From positions 154,563-218,562 of the forward strand of contig CAJXDR010000001.1 of assembly GCA_913052345.1 (NCBI GenBank): 64,000 nucleotides of DNA, given 5' to 3'. The notes beneath the pieces are model-generated. The model was not told the origin of the DNA and did not search any database. It saw only the letters and a program-made list of their open reading frames with translations. The DNA comes from UBA4421 sp002470275. GTDB lineage: Bacteria > Pseudomonadota > Gammaproteobacteria > Pseudomonadales > Azotimanducaceae. Made by a program: the position numbers and the translations under genes. Below are positions 42,454-51,221 of the stretch, piece after piece (within the stretch, counting starts at the first letter, position 1; each line of letters starts with the position of its first letter).

Positions 42454-43868
42454 ATAATCTCGAAATACCGCTCAAGCTGCCAACTGTTGAGATGACGGTG
42501 GTATTCACGCGCTTCCCATCGGCGAGTCATAACAAAGTGTTCTACAAAGGTGTCTCCGAACAGCCTCCGGGCAGTCTTGGAGGCGTCCAGGGCGTCCGCG
42601 GCGTCACCCAGGTGAGAGGCAAAACGCAATTCCCCCGGTAGGTTTGCCTCTATATCATAGGCGTTTCCTTGAACCGGTTCTCCGGGCTCGATGGCCTCCT
42701 CAATACCCGCTAAGGCCGCCGCGAGCACGGCCGCCTGAACAAGGTAAGGATTGGCATCTGCGCCGCCCACGCGACACTCAATGCGTTGACTGCCCGCATC
42801 CCCTCCGATCACGCGAATCGCCGTGGTGCGATTCTCCACACCCCACGTTGCGGCCGTCGGCGCCCAGGCACCCTGAACCAAGCGCGTATAGCTATTGATC
42901 GTCGGCGCCAGAAACGCCAGAAACTCTCTCAGATAGCGACGCATGCCGCCCACCGCGTGGCGCTGAAGCGTGGACATCTTGGCAGGCCCAGCGTCATCAA
43001 AAAAAACGCCTCTGCCTTCTTTGTCCAGCAGACTCACGTGCAGGTGACCGCTTTGTCCAGGGTAATCCATGGACCATTTCGCCATAAAGGTCGCCATCAT
43101 GTCCCTTCGCTGAAAGAAAACTTTGGCGAAGGTCTTGAAGAGCACGGCTCTATCCGCTGCCTCCATGCCGTCCGTGGCCATCAGCGCCGCCTCCCATACT
43201 CCAGGGCCGGTTTCGCAGTGCAAACCCTCTAGCTCGCAGCCCAACCCTCTGCAGTAATCCATGAAATCTATAAAGTGTTGCGATTGAGCCGATGCCCGAA
43301 GCACCGAGTATCCAAAATTACCGGGCGTCAGGGACGTCAAACCACGATAGCCCTTCTCCCGCACCGTATGCGGGCTTTCATTAAAAACGAAAAATTCATA
43401 TTCAAAGCCTGATCGAGGGCTGAGGCCATGCTCGGCATAGCGATCCAAAATTGATCGCAACAACGTTCGCGGACAGAGGGGGTGGTCGCTGCCGTCGGCG
43501 GCGACAAACTCGGCGATGAAGTAGGGACAATTCTCTTCGGCGAGCCATCGCTCTGATTCAACGAGGAGACGGAAGCCCGTATCCGGAAAGCCCGTGTGCC
43601 AGCCGGTCTGGATTCCCTGATCATAGAGCTGATCATCTACATCCCAGCCAAAGACGCAGTCGCAAAACCCTCCATTTTTATGGAGCAGGCTGGCGAACTT
43701 GTTGAGGCCCACGTACTTGCCACGCAGCACGCCATCTACATCAGCCAGGCCCAGCTTGACCTGGGTCACGCCTAATTTTCGATAGTGATCTAGTCGGTCA
43801 TCCAAAATTCGGTCTGGAGGCAGGTGCTTTGCTGTTCCAGTATCGTTGGACGTTTCACCTTCGCTCAT
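42450..43868 (-). CDS. Glutamine synthetase-like gamma-glutamylamide ligase
   Basis: Glutamine-synthetase-fold enzyme, 472 aa, of the PuuA/GlnA3 type that joins glutamate to an amine using ATP. Landmarks: GLADVDGVLRGKYV near the N-terminus, YEFFVFNES (metal Glu), GHLHVSLLD, NSYTRLVQGAWAP, WGVENRTTAIRV and RVGGADANPYLVQAA. The longer frame reaches 43964, but the ATG at 43868 starts close to the conserved region. First gene of an overlapping chain with the amidotransferase. Upstream lies the longest AT-rich gap of the window. Confidence 0.9.
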   Translation of the reverse strand: MSEGETSNDTGTAKHLPPDRILDDRLDHYRKLGVTQVKLGLADVDGVLRGKYVGLNKFASLLHKNGGFCDCVFGWDVDDQLYDQGIQTGWHTGFPDTGFRLLVESERWLAEENCPYFIAEFVAADGSDHPLCPRTLLRSILDRYAEHGLSPRSGFEYEFFVFNESPHTVREKGYRGLTSLTPGNFGYSVLRASAQSQHFIDFMDYCRGLGCELEGLHCETGPGVWEAALMATDGMEAADRAVLFKTFAKVFFQRRDMMATFMAKWSMDYPGQSGHLHVSLLDKEGRGVFFDDAGPAKMSTLQRHAVGGMRRYLREFLAFLAPTINSYTRLVQGAWAPTAATWGVENRTTAIRVIGGDAGSQRIECRVGGADANPYLVQAAVLAAALAGIEEAIEPGEPVQGNAYDIEANLPGELRFASHLGDAADALDASKTARRLFGDTFVEHFVMTRRWEAREYHRHLNSWQLERYFEII

Positions 43869-44425
43869 AGTGCTTCTCGTCGTTGGATTCGACTGATGGT
43901 ACGCAACAAGCACAAAGGAGGCGAGATCAGAGCAGGGGAGAATGTTACTTTCCGAAACGTACAAGGCTTAAAATTGAAATTTTCTCGCTATCGTTAACTT
44001 TTGGTGCACTGTTTCCCCCAATTAGCCTGTGGATAAGTTTGAGGATAACTTGCGGACTGAATGTGGGAAGTGGCTGTATATTATTCCTCTAACCAATTCC
44101 TTACTCTTTAGATAAATAGTTATTTACATATTTTTCAATGAGTTATAGGAATTTTTTGACTCTCGTTAAGAAGGATGCCCGCCATCTCAAAGCGTGGATG
44201 AGGTTTCACCTCACATGTGCATAACGCTTTTGTTGGCATGTTAGCGACCACTAACCGCACAGCCCTGGACTGGTCACAAAACTTTAACATTTCCCCTCAA
44301 AAAAACCCTCACTGATATTGAAAACGGTTTCCATAAGTGGCGCTCGTTGGTCTCGATTTTCGGCTTCTTCAACGGCGCATTTTAGTGGATAGGGAACAGG
44401 TCAGCTCGGCGCCTAAAGCGCCAAC
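43869..44425. other. AT-rich intergenic region with DnaA-box-like pair and inverted repeats
   Basis: About 557 bases with no convincing gene and clearly more A/T than its surroundings. Contents: two TTATCC boxes on the minus strand, TTATCCACA (44028-44036) and TTATCCTCA (44040-44048), 12 bases apart; an inverted repeat TAAATA-GT-TATTTA (44113-44126); another, TGAGGT-TTC-ACCTCA (44199-44213); and a near-palindrome TGAAAACGGTTTCCA (44319-44333). It separates cnoX from the glutamine-synthetase-like gene, both on the minus strand, so it probably carries the promoter of the latter. Confidence 0.55.
44319..44333. promoter_or_regulatory. LacI-family-like operator candidate
   Basis: TGAAAACGGTTTCCA is a near-palindrome with a central CG step, the shape bound by LacI/GalR/CcpA-type regulators. 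It is about 450 bases upstream of the glutamine-synthetase-like start and just past the 3' end of cnoX. No LacI-family gene is in the window. Confidence 0.35.
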
Positions 44426-45277
44426 TCAGTGCATCAAATTGAACATTTTTCGGCGATATTTGGTCGCCAGCTCATGTCCCTTGCCGAGCAGGTGGAAGAC
44501 TCTGATCATGGTCGTGCGCCCGATATCGTCCATGAACGACCGGTCTTGGCCCATGATGTCCAGGCCCGCTGTCAGAGCGTCTTCGTAGGCTTCGGCAACC
44601 ACGCTCTGGACGGCCAAGGCATAGCGGGCCTCAAGGTTTTCAGGTTCCGCAGCCAGGCGTCCCAGCAACGTATCTCTGGAATCCATTGCGCCAGCTTCCT
44701 CGAGAAATTCCAGTCGAGTCTGAGGGCGGAGCCGATCCTCCGTGTCCTCGGCGATAGTCGCCAAGACCCGGCGCGCCTCTGCGTCGTCCCCCTTCCGAAC
44801 CAGCACATCGGCCAGCTCAACCCTGAGGCTTTGATTGTTTGGCTCGTCTTGAATACTTTGCTGCAGCAGGGCGAGGGCCCCGTCGAACTCTCCGGCTGCC
44901 AGCAAGCTCTCAACATCTCCCTTCAACAGGTCTCCCGAAGAGGCGGTGAGCTTTTCAATGAGGGCGGTGAGCTGCGCGTCATCTACCGGCCCCTCTAGCT
45001 GATCCACTATTTGGCCTTGGTGTATGACCCGAATGCTGGGGAGCCCCTGCACCTGAAGACGCTGGGCAAGGTTTTGATCCTGAGCAACATCCGACAGCGC
45101 TAGGCCCGCCTTACCGTCGTACGCTGGCAAGAGGCGCTCCAAGCTTTCCTTGACCTGGACTGAGGGAGGCACCTGGGCCGCCCAAAAGAGCAAAAACATC
45201 GGCTTTGCTGCCGAAGCGTCGACCACTTCAGTCTGAAAATTTTCCATAGAAACGGAAACACCGACTTCCCCTTGCAC
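44426..45277 (-). CDS. cnoX: CnoX/YbbN-like thioredoxin-fold chaperone without active-site cysteines
   Basis: Protein of 283 aa with an N-terminal thioredoxin domain and a C-terminal TPR-like helical region (about 118-283), the layout of CnoX (YbbN), a holdase that protects and hands over proteins to GroEL/DnaK. Where thioredoxin has WCGPC this has FWAAQVPPS: Val36 and Ser39 replace both cysteines, so it cannot do disulfide exchange. E. coli CnoX also has a reduced motif. Start is GTG, supported by a near-perfect AAGGAGGT eight to ten bases upstream. It ends the dapA-bamC-MBL run, 36 bases after the MBL gene. Confidence 0.88.
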   Translation of the reverse strand: MQGEVGVSVSMENFQTEVVDASAAKPMFLLFWAAQVPPSVQVKESLERLLPAYDGKAGLALSDVAQDQNLAQRLQVQGLPSIRVIHQGQIVDQLEGPVDDAQLTALIEKLTASSGDLLKGDVESLLAAGEFDGALALLQQSIQDEPNNQSLRVELADVLVRKGDDAEARRVLATIAEDTEDRLRPQTRLEFLEEAGAMDSRDTLLGRLAAEPENLEARYALAVQSVVAEAYEDALTAGLDIMGQDRSFMDDIGRTTMIRVFHLLGKGHELATKYRRKMFNLMH

Positions 45278-45313
45278 AATCTACCTCCTTGATCCTAGCC
45301 CGGCCCGGACCGC

Positions 45314-46099
45314 TTACATCACCTTATCGAAAGATATTTGCCGAGACATGGGCTGCTCTCCGATCCAGTCAAAGCCCTCAGCCTGAGTGGCAATCGTAAG
45401 ACTGGCAACTTGGGCCTGCAAATCTTTGAACATTTCCAGCACTTTAGCTCGTGAATTATTTTGCTCACTGATATGGCCAATGGCCACATGTAAGTCCGGG
45501 TGCGCAATTTGCTGCAAAAGTGATCGCGCCTGGACGTTGGACAAGTGGCCAAAGTCCTCCCCGACACGTCGCTTGAGCGCAGGAGGATAGCTGCCCCGCA
45601 TGAGCATTTCTCGGTCGTGGTTAGCTTCCAAAAGCAAATAGCGACAATCTGAAAATTGGGTCACAACATGTTGAGTCACGCTGCCCAAGTCCGACAGGAC
45701 CCCTATTTTTTCGTCGCCCGCGGAAAGCACGAACTGGGTAGGTTCCCGGGCATCATGAGGCACCCGGACTGGATTTATTCGGACCCCGGCCACCTCAAAT
45801 TCCGCATCGCCGTCGAACCCTGTTGCGCTGAGTTCTGCGGGCGCTCGCTGCAGGGTTCCGAAAGAGGCAAAAACAGGAATCTGGTAGCGGTGTGACAACG
45901 CAGCGACCCCTGAAATATGGTCGCTGTGTTCATGGCTCACTAAAATCGCCGTGATATCACCAGGGCTCAGGCGCGCTCGCGCCAGGCGTTGCTCGACCTG
46001 ACGCAGGTTGAAACCACAGTCGATCAAGAAAAGCCCGCCCCCTATGGAGACCAGCGTGCCATTCCCTCGGCTGCCACTACCCAGTGAGGCAAGTCCCAT
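45314..46099 (-). CDS. MBL-fold metallo-hydrolase (YycJ/WalJ-like)
   Basis: Metallo-beta-lactamase-fold hydrolase, 261 aa. Metal motif is LVSHEHSDHISG (His56, His58, Asp60, His61), with further ligands in LLEANHD and AIGHISEQNN. N-terminal SLGSGSRGNGTLV is typical of the YycJ/VicX group. Its function outside Firmicutes is not settled; nuclease activity has been proposed for the group. Start ATG overlaps the bamC stop by one base. This gene commonly sits in the gammaproteobacterial dapA-bamC neighbourhood. Confidence 0.9.
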   Translation of the reverse strand: MGLASLGSGSRGNGTLVSIGGGLFLIDCGFNLRQVEQRLARARLSPGDITAILVSHEHSDHISGVAALSHRYQIPVFASFGTLQRAPAELSATGFDGDAEFEVAGVRINPVRVPHDAREPTQFVLSAGDEKIGVLSDLGSVTQHVVTQFSDCRYLLLEANHDREMLMRGSYPPALKRRVGEDFGHLSNVQARSLLQQIAHPDLHVAIGHISEQNNSRAKVLEMFKDLQAQVASLTIATQAEGFDWIGEQPMSRQISFDKVM

Positions 46100-47229
46100 C
46101 AGGTAGCATATTCTCGTATGAGGACCAGGATTTCCTGGGCTCGATCAAAATCCTGAAGAGGACCGTCTGCCTGCCAGACCGTTACCTTGAAAGCGTCTCC
46201 CGAAGGCTCCTGAATAGGCCCCTCGGTACGCAAAATCACCTCCAGATCTGAACCCCCACAGCTAAACGTTACCCTGCATAAAATGCCCCCACCCTCTTTT
46301 CCGGTGAACACGCTTTGAGGAATGCTGATCGAGAGCTGGCCCTCCTCTCGATTCTGCTCGTTTACCAAAATGTCAGCGTTCTGCATGGCCTGAGTCAGCG
46401 TTGCCCAAGCCCGATCCTCATCTAGATAAAGAGTCAGTTCGGGTAATCCCTCAGGATTTCGCAGTAGGCCCGTTTTCGGCAGGCTGCCAATCTGTAGCGC
46501 CACCTGTGAAACTGTGGTTTCCGCGACGCGGGCTGCGATATATTCCCCAATCTGCTGCAGCAGGGCCGTCTCAGCCGCCGCTAAGTCTGAATCCATGGCC
46601 TGAATCGTTACCATCGAAGCGTCGGCTTCATCCCCAAGAACATCATTGTCATGCCGCAAATGAACCTCGGTAGATTGAGGCTGCAACCCTTGCTCTACAC
46701 GTATTAGAAACCTGTCTGCGCCTTGCGCCATGCCCGCTTGGCTTTTAGCTTCTCTGGTGACGCGACGAACCACATCTCGCACCGCCTCGCCATCATTGCT
46801 CAACCACTGGGTCGTGAGCCGACCAACGCTTGGTCGATCCGAGGATAGCGACACCCCGTTGTCCGCAAAGAACTGCTTTATCTTAGGCCACGCGGAGGTG
46901 GGTGGCTCGGGTATGACAAGCCAATTCCGTGAGCTGAGGCGTTGTACACGCACCTCATTTCGGTTGTCGGATGCGTACAGCGCATTAGGGAGAGGGGGTC
47001 GAGCAGGATAGAACGACGCATTGCGTTGCTCGGCAATCGTGGGAACTGGCAGCGCGTCCTGGATGGAGTCGCCGTTCAGTCCCTCTGGAATCTGCATCGG
47101 CGGCAGAGGCCGTGTGTCGATGTAAGACTCCCTTTCCTCCTCACCAAGGCCGACAAGGCCACCCACATCCGGGACCCAGCTGCAGCCCACCATGACCGCG
47201 CAACTCGTTAACAACACAGCTTTCTTCAT
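46099..47229 (-). CDS. bamC: Outer-membrane assembly lipoprotein BamC
   Basis: Lipoprotein subunit of the BAM complex, which inserts beta-barrel proteins in the outer membrane. Lipobox VMVGC gives acylated Cys16. An unstructured N-terminal region (about 20-90), which binds BamD in E. coli, contains ESYIDTRPLPPMQIPEGL. Two helix-grip-like domains follow, the first near RNWLVIPEPPTSAWPKIKQF and the second near LYLDEDRAWATLTQAM. 376 aa, slightly longer than E. coli BamC (344). Overlaps dapA by one base upstream, the conserved dapA-bamC order. Confidence 0.94.
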   Translation of the reverse strand: MKKAVLLTSCAVMVGCSWVPDVGGLVGLGEEERESYIDTRPLPPMQIPEGLNGDSIQDALPVPTIAEQRNASFYPARPPLPNALYASDNRNEVRVQRLSSRNWLVIPEPPTSAWPKIKQFFADNGVSLSSDRPSVGRLTTQWLSNDGEAVRDVVRRVTREAKSQAGMAQGADRFLIRVEQGLQPQSTEVHLRHDNDVLGDEADASMVTIQAMDSDLAAAETALLQQIGEYIAARVAETTVSQVALQIGSLPKTGLLRNPEGLPELTLYLDEDRAWATLTQAMQNADILVNEQNREEGQLSISIPQSVFTGKEGGGILCRVTFSCGGSDLEVILRTEGPIQEPSGDAFKVTVWQADGPLQDFDRAQEILVLIREYAT

Positions 47230-48119
47230 TATTTAGCAGCTCCCGCAAGGTCAATTCGTTGGCGCACCTCAGCACGGTGCTCATCACTCAAAGGGATTAG
47301 AGGCAGCCGAATCCCTGCGTTGATACGTCCCAGGTCATGTAGCGCCCACTTGGTGGGCGCGGGGGACGATTCGATAAATAAGATTTCGTGCACGGGCTGC
47401 AGCTGACGATCAATCTCCCGAGCACGTTCAACGTCCCCAGCTGCCCAAGCATTGAAGAACCCTGCCATCTTCCCTGGCAGGACGTTCGCCGTGACGGATA
47501 TCGCACCGACCGCTCCCAACTCCAGCATTTGGAGTGTCTGAGCATCTTCGCCAGAGACGACGAAAAAGTCGTCTTTGCCCGCGGCGGCCACCGACGCCAG
47601 GATTTCTGCTACGCGATGGGCGTCACCGCAGGCCTCTTTAATCCCTACGATCCCGTCAATCTGGGCAAGCCTAGCAACCGTTTCTGCTGACAAATCACAG
47701 CCCGTTCGAGGCGGTACGTTATACAGCACGATGGGCACGGACGACGCTGCGGCGATGGCCTGATAGTGCCGAAACAATCCCTCCTGAGTCGGCCTGTTGT
47801 AGTAAGGCGTGACCAAAAGACAGGCGTCTGCACCCAGTTCCTGAGCTTCGCGGGTCTGATGAATGGCCTCCTGTGTAGCGTTGCTGCCTGTGCCTGCAAT
47901 AACCGGCACTCGGCCGGCTACGCGATCAATTGTTCTTTTGATCACCTGGAGGTGTTCTGTCGTATCCAGGGTCGCGGACTCCCCCGTGGTGCCCATCGGT
48001 ACAATGCCGTGCGTGCCGCTTTCAACGTGCCACTCGATAAGATCATCCAGGGCACGCCAGTCCACATCACCCACCTCGGTCATGGGCGTTACCAGTGCAA
48101 CAATACTCCCTGTCAGCAT
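47229..48119 (-). CDS. dapA: 4-hydroxy-tetrahydrodipicolinate synthase
   Basis: First committed enzyme of lysine/diaminopimelate synthesis, 296 aa, condensing pyruvate and aspartate semialdehyde. Landmarks are GTTGESATL (Thr44, Thr45), YYNRPTQEGL, LYNVPPRTGC (Tyr133, Arg138) and the Schiff-base Lys161 in GIVGIKEACGD. All catalytic residues are present. The start is followed directly by TGSIVALVTPM, as in the family. No lysine riboswitch is visible in the 90 bases upstream. Confidence 0.97.
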   Translation of the reverse strand: MLTGSIVALVTPMTEVGDVDWRALDDLIEWHVESGTHGIVPMGTTGESATLDTTEHLQVIKRTIDRVAGRVPVIAGTGSNATQEAIHQTREAQELGADACLLVTPYYNRPTQEGLFRHYQAIAAASSVPIVLYNVPPRTGCDLSAETVARLAQIDGIVGIKEACGDAHRVAEILASVAAAGKDDFFVVSGEDAQTLQMLELGAVGAISVTANVLPGKMAGFFNAWAAGDVERAREIDRQLQPVHEILFIESSPAPTKWALHDLGRINAGIRLPLIPLSDEHRAEVRQRIDLAGAAK

Positions 48120-48209
48120 GCGTGCTACCCGACGTCTTTAGAATTGCAGGATGGTACGCAGGCTTCGAGCGATGGACAAGCATGGCACTCAGAAGCGCGG
48201 CCAGCCGAC

Positions 48210-49286
48210 TTAGCCCGTTGGCGGCGCTTCCTCCGACTGACGCGGCCAGGCCACGTAGATCGCCTTGATCAGGGTTGCCAACGGGATCGCAAAGAAGACA
48301 CCCCATAGCCCCGCCATGCCGCCAAAGGCTAAGACCGAAATAATGATGGTGATGGGATGCAGATCCACCGCCTCTGAGAAGAGCAGCGGGACCAAGACAT
48401 TACCATCCAAAAACTGGATCAAACCATAGGCTGCCATAATCCAGCCTAGCTCCCAGGACCAGCCGAACTGCAGCACGGCGACCGCAAAGACAGGAAACGT
48501 CACCACGGCTGCGCCAATGAAGGGAATCAGCACAGAAATGCCTACCAGCACCCCAAGCAGGGCCGCGTAATTCAAGTCGAACAACAGAAAGACCGTAAAA
48601 GAGGCCAAACCAACAATGACAATTTCTATCGCCTTCCCGCGAACATAGTTGCCAAGTTGAACATTCATTTCGGTCCCCACTGCACTCAGCAGCGGACGGG
48701 GCTGAGGCAAAATAGAGCGCCAAAAAGCCATCAGCTCATCTTTGTCCTTGAGCAAGAAAAATACGGATATTGGGACCAGAATCAGATAGACCAGCAGCCC
48801 GAAGAGCGAGAAGACCTGGGAAAATGCATTCTCCAGCAAGGTGCCACTCAGATTGCCCAGCTCCCGTGTGGCCTGCTCTACCACCGCAGTGATTTGACTC
48901 TGAGTCACGAACTCGGGGAACTGCTCAGCCAGGCGCAACATGCCTTCACGCAGCCTAACCACCAGATTCGGAAGCAGGCTAACCAGGCTGCTTACCTGGG
49001 AGGAGACCAGGGGCACCACAAGCAGCACCATGGCCATCACGGCACCCAAGAAAACCATCATGGCCACAGTGATTGCCGCTAATCTCGGGACGCGCACGGC
49101 TTCCAGTCGGCGCACCAGATCTTGAAGCAGAAAGGCGATCACGAGCCCGGTCAGGACAGGCGCCAGGGCTTCACCGAGGGTGAGGATCACGACCCCAACT
49201 GCCACCAGCATCAAGACCAAATAGACGGCGTCTGGCTGGGAAAAATAGCGATTTATCCAGCGACCGATGATGGTCAGGAAATTCAT
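48210..49286 (-). CDS. perM: AI-2E family transporter (PerM-like)
   Basis: Polytopic membrane protein of 358 aa from the family that includes PerM (YfgO). About seven to eight helices with the family segment PTTI-like EAVDLHPITIIISVLAFGG and GLWGVFFAIPLATLIKA. The name AI-2E covers autoinducer exporters and Na+/H+ antiporters; E. coli PerM lies in the same bepA/dapA neighbourhood, and I use that name on synteny. The start overlaps the tusA-like stop by 4 bases. Confidence 0.88.
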   Translation of the reverse strand: MNFLTIIGRWINRYFSQPDAVYLVLMLVAVGVVILTLGEALAPVLTGLVIAFLLQDLVRRLEAVRVPRLAAITVAMMVFLGAVMAMVLLVVPLVSSQVSSLVSLLPNLVVRLREGMLRLAEQFPEFVTQSQITAVVEQATRELGNLSGTLLENAFSQVFSLFGLLVYLILVPISVFFLLKDKDELMAFWRSILPQPRPLLSAVGTEMNVQLGNYVRGKAIEIVIVGLASFTVFLLFDLNYAALLGVLVGISVLIPFIGAAVVTFPVFAVAVLQFGWSWELGWIMAAYGLIQFLDGNVLVPLLFSEAVDLHPITIIISVLAFGGMAGLWGVFFAIPLATLIKAIYVAWPRQSEEAPPTG

Positions 49287-49537
49287 CGCTGCTTCTGCAT
49301 CACGTAGCGAAACACGCCGTCCTGCACCTCTGACTGCAATAGGCTATGGCCGCTTTGTCGAGCAAACACCTCGAAGTCTCGCTCGGAACCCGGATCAGTC
49401 GCCCACACCTGGAGCAATTGTCCGACGCTCATCCCATTTAATGCACGTTTGGCCTTGAGCAGGGGCATTGGGCAAACCAAGCCTTTAACATCTAGCTCTA
49501 TTAGCTCTGGCGGCGACTCGAGGTTGTCTTTTTTCAT
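49283..49537 (-). CDS. TusA-like sulfurtransferase
   Basis: Small sulfur carrier of 84 aa. Active-site motif is VKGLVCPMPLLKAKRA with Cys22 in CPMP, the TusA/YedF signature. It could pass sulfur to tRNA thiolation or other cofactors. It heads the tusA-like/perM pair and is divergent from bepA across 195 bases. Confidence 0.88.
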   Translation of the reverse strand: MKKDNLESPPELIELDVKGLVCPMPLLKAKRALNGMSVGQLLQVWATDPGSERDFEVFARQSGHSLLQSEVQDGVFRYVMQKQR

Positions 49538-49732
49538 GCTGGCGAATGTAACACATTGTCCCTATTGAGGTGCCTCAGCGGCCAGATAGAAGGCGAGAAT
49601 TCCTCATGGTTTAACGGGCAGGGCATGCCTAGTTTGGGCGAGCCAGAGAAGAAACGGGAGCCCAGGGCGTGAGCAACCTGAAACCAACCAACGTAACGTG
49701 AGGCGTGAAGAAATGATTCCATCACGGATCTG

Positions 49733-51214
49733 ATGGCGTACTATCAAGCTATGCAGTCGCGTCATGCTAAAACGCTCTTCCACCTTTTATTCAGTTCACT
49801 GGTTGGACTGTGTTCTTTGTGCCACGCGGCGCCGATTGATCTGCCAAATCTTGGCGATGGCGCATCTCGCCTCATTTCTCCGCAACTGGAGCAAGAGATT
49901 GGATCAGCCTTTCTCAAACAGCTTCACGCATCTTTGCCCTTAGTCGGCGACCCGATTCTTCAGTACTACGTGGAGACCCAGCTTGCCGATTTGGTGCAGT
50001 ATTCCAATCTTCGCAGCCCGCTCCAGGCGGTCGTTATCGTGGACGATGAAGAACTCAATGCCTTTGCCGCGCCTGGCGGGATCATTGGCATCAATCTGGG
50101 CCTGATGATTTATGCGAGAGATCTTGACGAGTATGCGTCGGTCATGGCCCACGAACTGGCCCACCTCAGTCAACGCCATTTTGCGAGGAGGGTTGAGGCA
50201 CAACAAGCCGCGTCTATTCCCACTCTGGTGAGTACCATCGCGGCGATCCTCGTCGGTGTCGCGGGGGGATCGGATGCGGGCCTTGCCGCGCTCACAACCG
50301 CCCAAGCCATGGGCCAGGCTTCCCAACTGCGCTTTAGCCGGGAGCGAGAAATCGAGGCGGACCGTATTGGTCTGAATACCCTCGTTCGAGCCAACCTTGA
50401 CCCCGCGGGCATGGCTCGGATGTTTGAGCGCATGCAGCAGGCCTATAGATTTACTCGCAAACCGCCTGAATTTTTGCTCACGCACCCACTCTCGGAAAGC
50501 CGAATTAGCGATGCAAAGAGCCAAGCCAGAGACTACGAAAAGACCCCCCCTCGCCAGGCCAGACCGGAGCGCGCGGAAGACTATCAGCTGATGCGCGCCC
50601 GTGCGGAGAGTCGCTTCAGCCAAAACCCCCGCAATGAGATCAAAACCTATCGCAAAGCCCGGAGCAAAAACGTTGATGATGCTGCGGTGACCTACGCCCT
50701 CGCTCTGGCGCTGAGCAAGAATGGAGAGCATGTCGAAGCCGTGGACCTAATGCGCGGCATCTATCGAGCCGACTCCAACCGCGTCCTGATGATGGCGGCC
50801 TTTGCAGAGCTGTTGATCGCTGCCGAGCAGTACCGCGAGGCGAGGCAAATTCTAGAGCGAGGGTTAGCCCTGTACCCCGACAGCTACCCGCTTTCCATGA
50901 TGCTGGCTCGTGCCGCTACGGCAGAAAAACGCTACGCCGTGGCAGAAATTCTCCTCGAAGGACAATCTAAACGGCGACCCGTGGATCTCAGCGTTTGGTT
51001 TGAACTGGCAGAAACGGCCGGCCTGGCTGGCAACGTCACGGGTGTGCATCTCGCCAGAGCCGAGTACTTCTTTCTGAACGGCGCCTATCACCGTGCGATA
51101 CAGCACCTGGAGTATGCCAAACGCCTCACCCCTGCAAGCAATCAGCAGCTGAACGCCAAGCTCAGCCAACGCATTCAGGATTTGCGTGTCGCCATGCGCA
51201 GAGCCAGCAGCTAA
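49733..51214 (+). CDS. bepA: Periplasmic M48 metalloprotease/chaperone with TPR domain
   Basis: BepA (YfgC)-like protein, 493 aa, which degrades or helps assemble outer-membrane proteins such as LptD at the BAM complex. Signal peptide is about 1-33 (to CHAAP). Zinc site is VMAHELAHLSQRH (His140, Glu141, His144) with the third ligand in REREIEADRIG. TPR repeats run from about 285 to the end. Synteny with tusA-like/perM/dapA/bamC matches E. coli. A second ATG at 49751 is an alternative start. Stop is 7 bases from the convergent nadA. Confidence 0.93.
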   Translation: MAYYQAMQSRHAKTLFHLLFSSLVGLCSLCHAAPIDLPNLGDGASRLISPQLEQEIGSAFLKQLHASLPLVGDPILQYYVETQLADLVQYSNLRSPLQAVVIVDDEELNAFAAPGGIIGINLGLMIYARDLDEYASVMAHELAHLSQRHFARRVEAQQAASIPTLVSTIAAILVGVAGGSDAGLAALTTAQAMGQASQLRFSREREIEADRIGLNTLVRANLDPAGMARMFERMQQAYRFTRKPPEFLLTHPLSESRISDAKSQARDYEKTPPRQARPERAEDYQLMRARAESRFSQNPRNEIKTYRKARSKNVDDAAVTYALALALSKNGEHVEAVDLMRGIYRADSNRVLMMAAFAELLIAAEQYREARQILERGLALYPDSYPLSMMLARAATAEKRYAVAEILLEGQSKRRPVDLSVWFELAETAGLAGNVTGVHLARAEYFFLNGAYHRAIQHLEYAKRLTPASNQQLNAKLSQRIQDLRVAMRRASS

Positions 51215-51221
51215 GGGTCAA

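Noticed and set aside
44028..44048. Chromosomal replication origin
   Set aside because: Only two DnaA boxes, no 13-mer series, and none of dnaA, dnaN, mnmG or parAB nearby.
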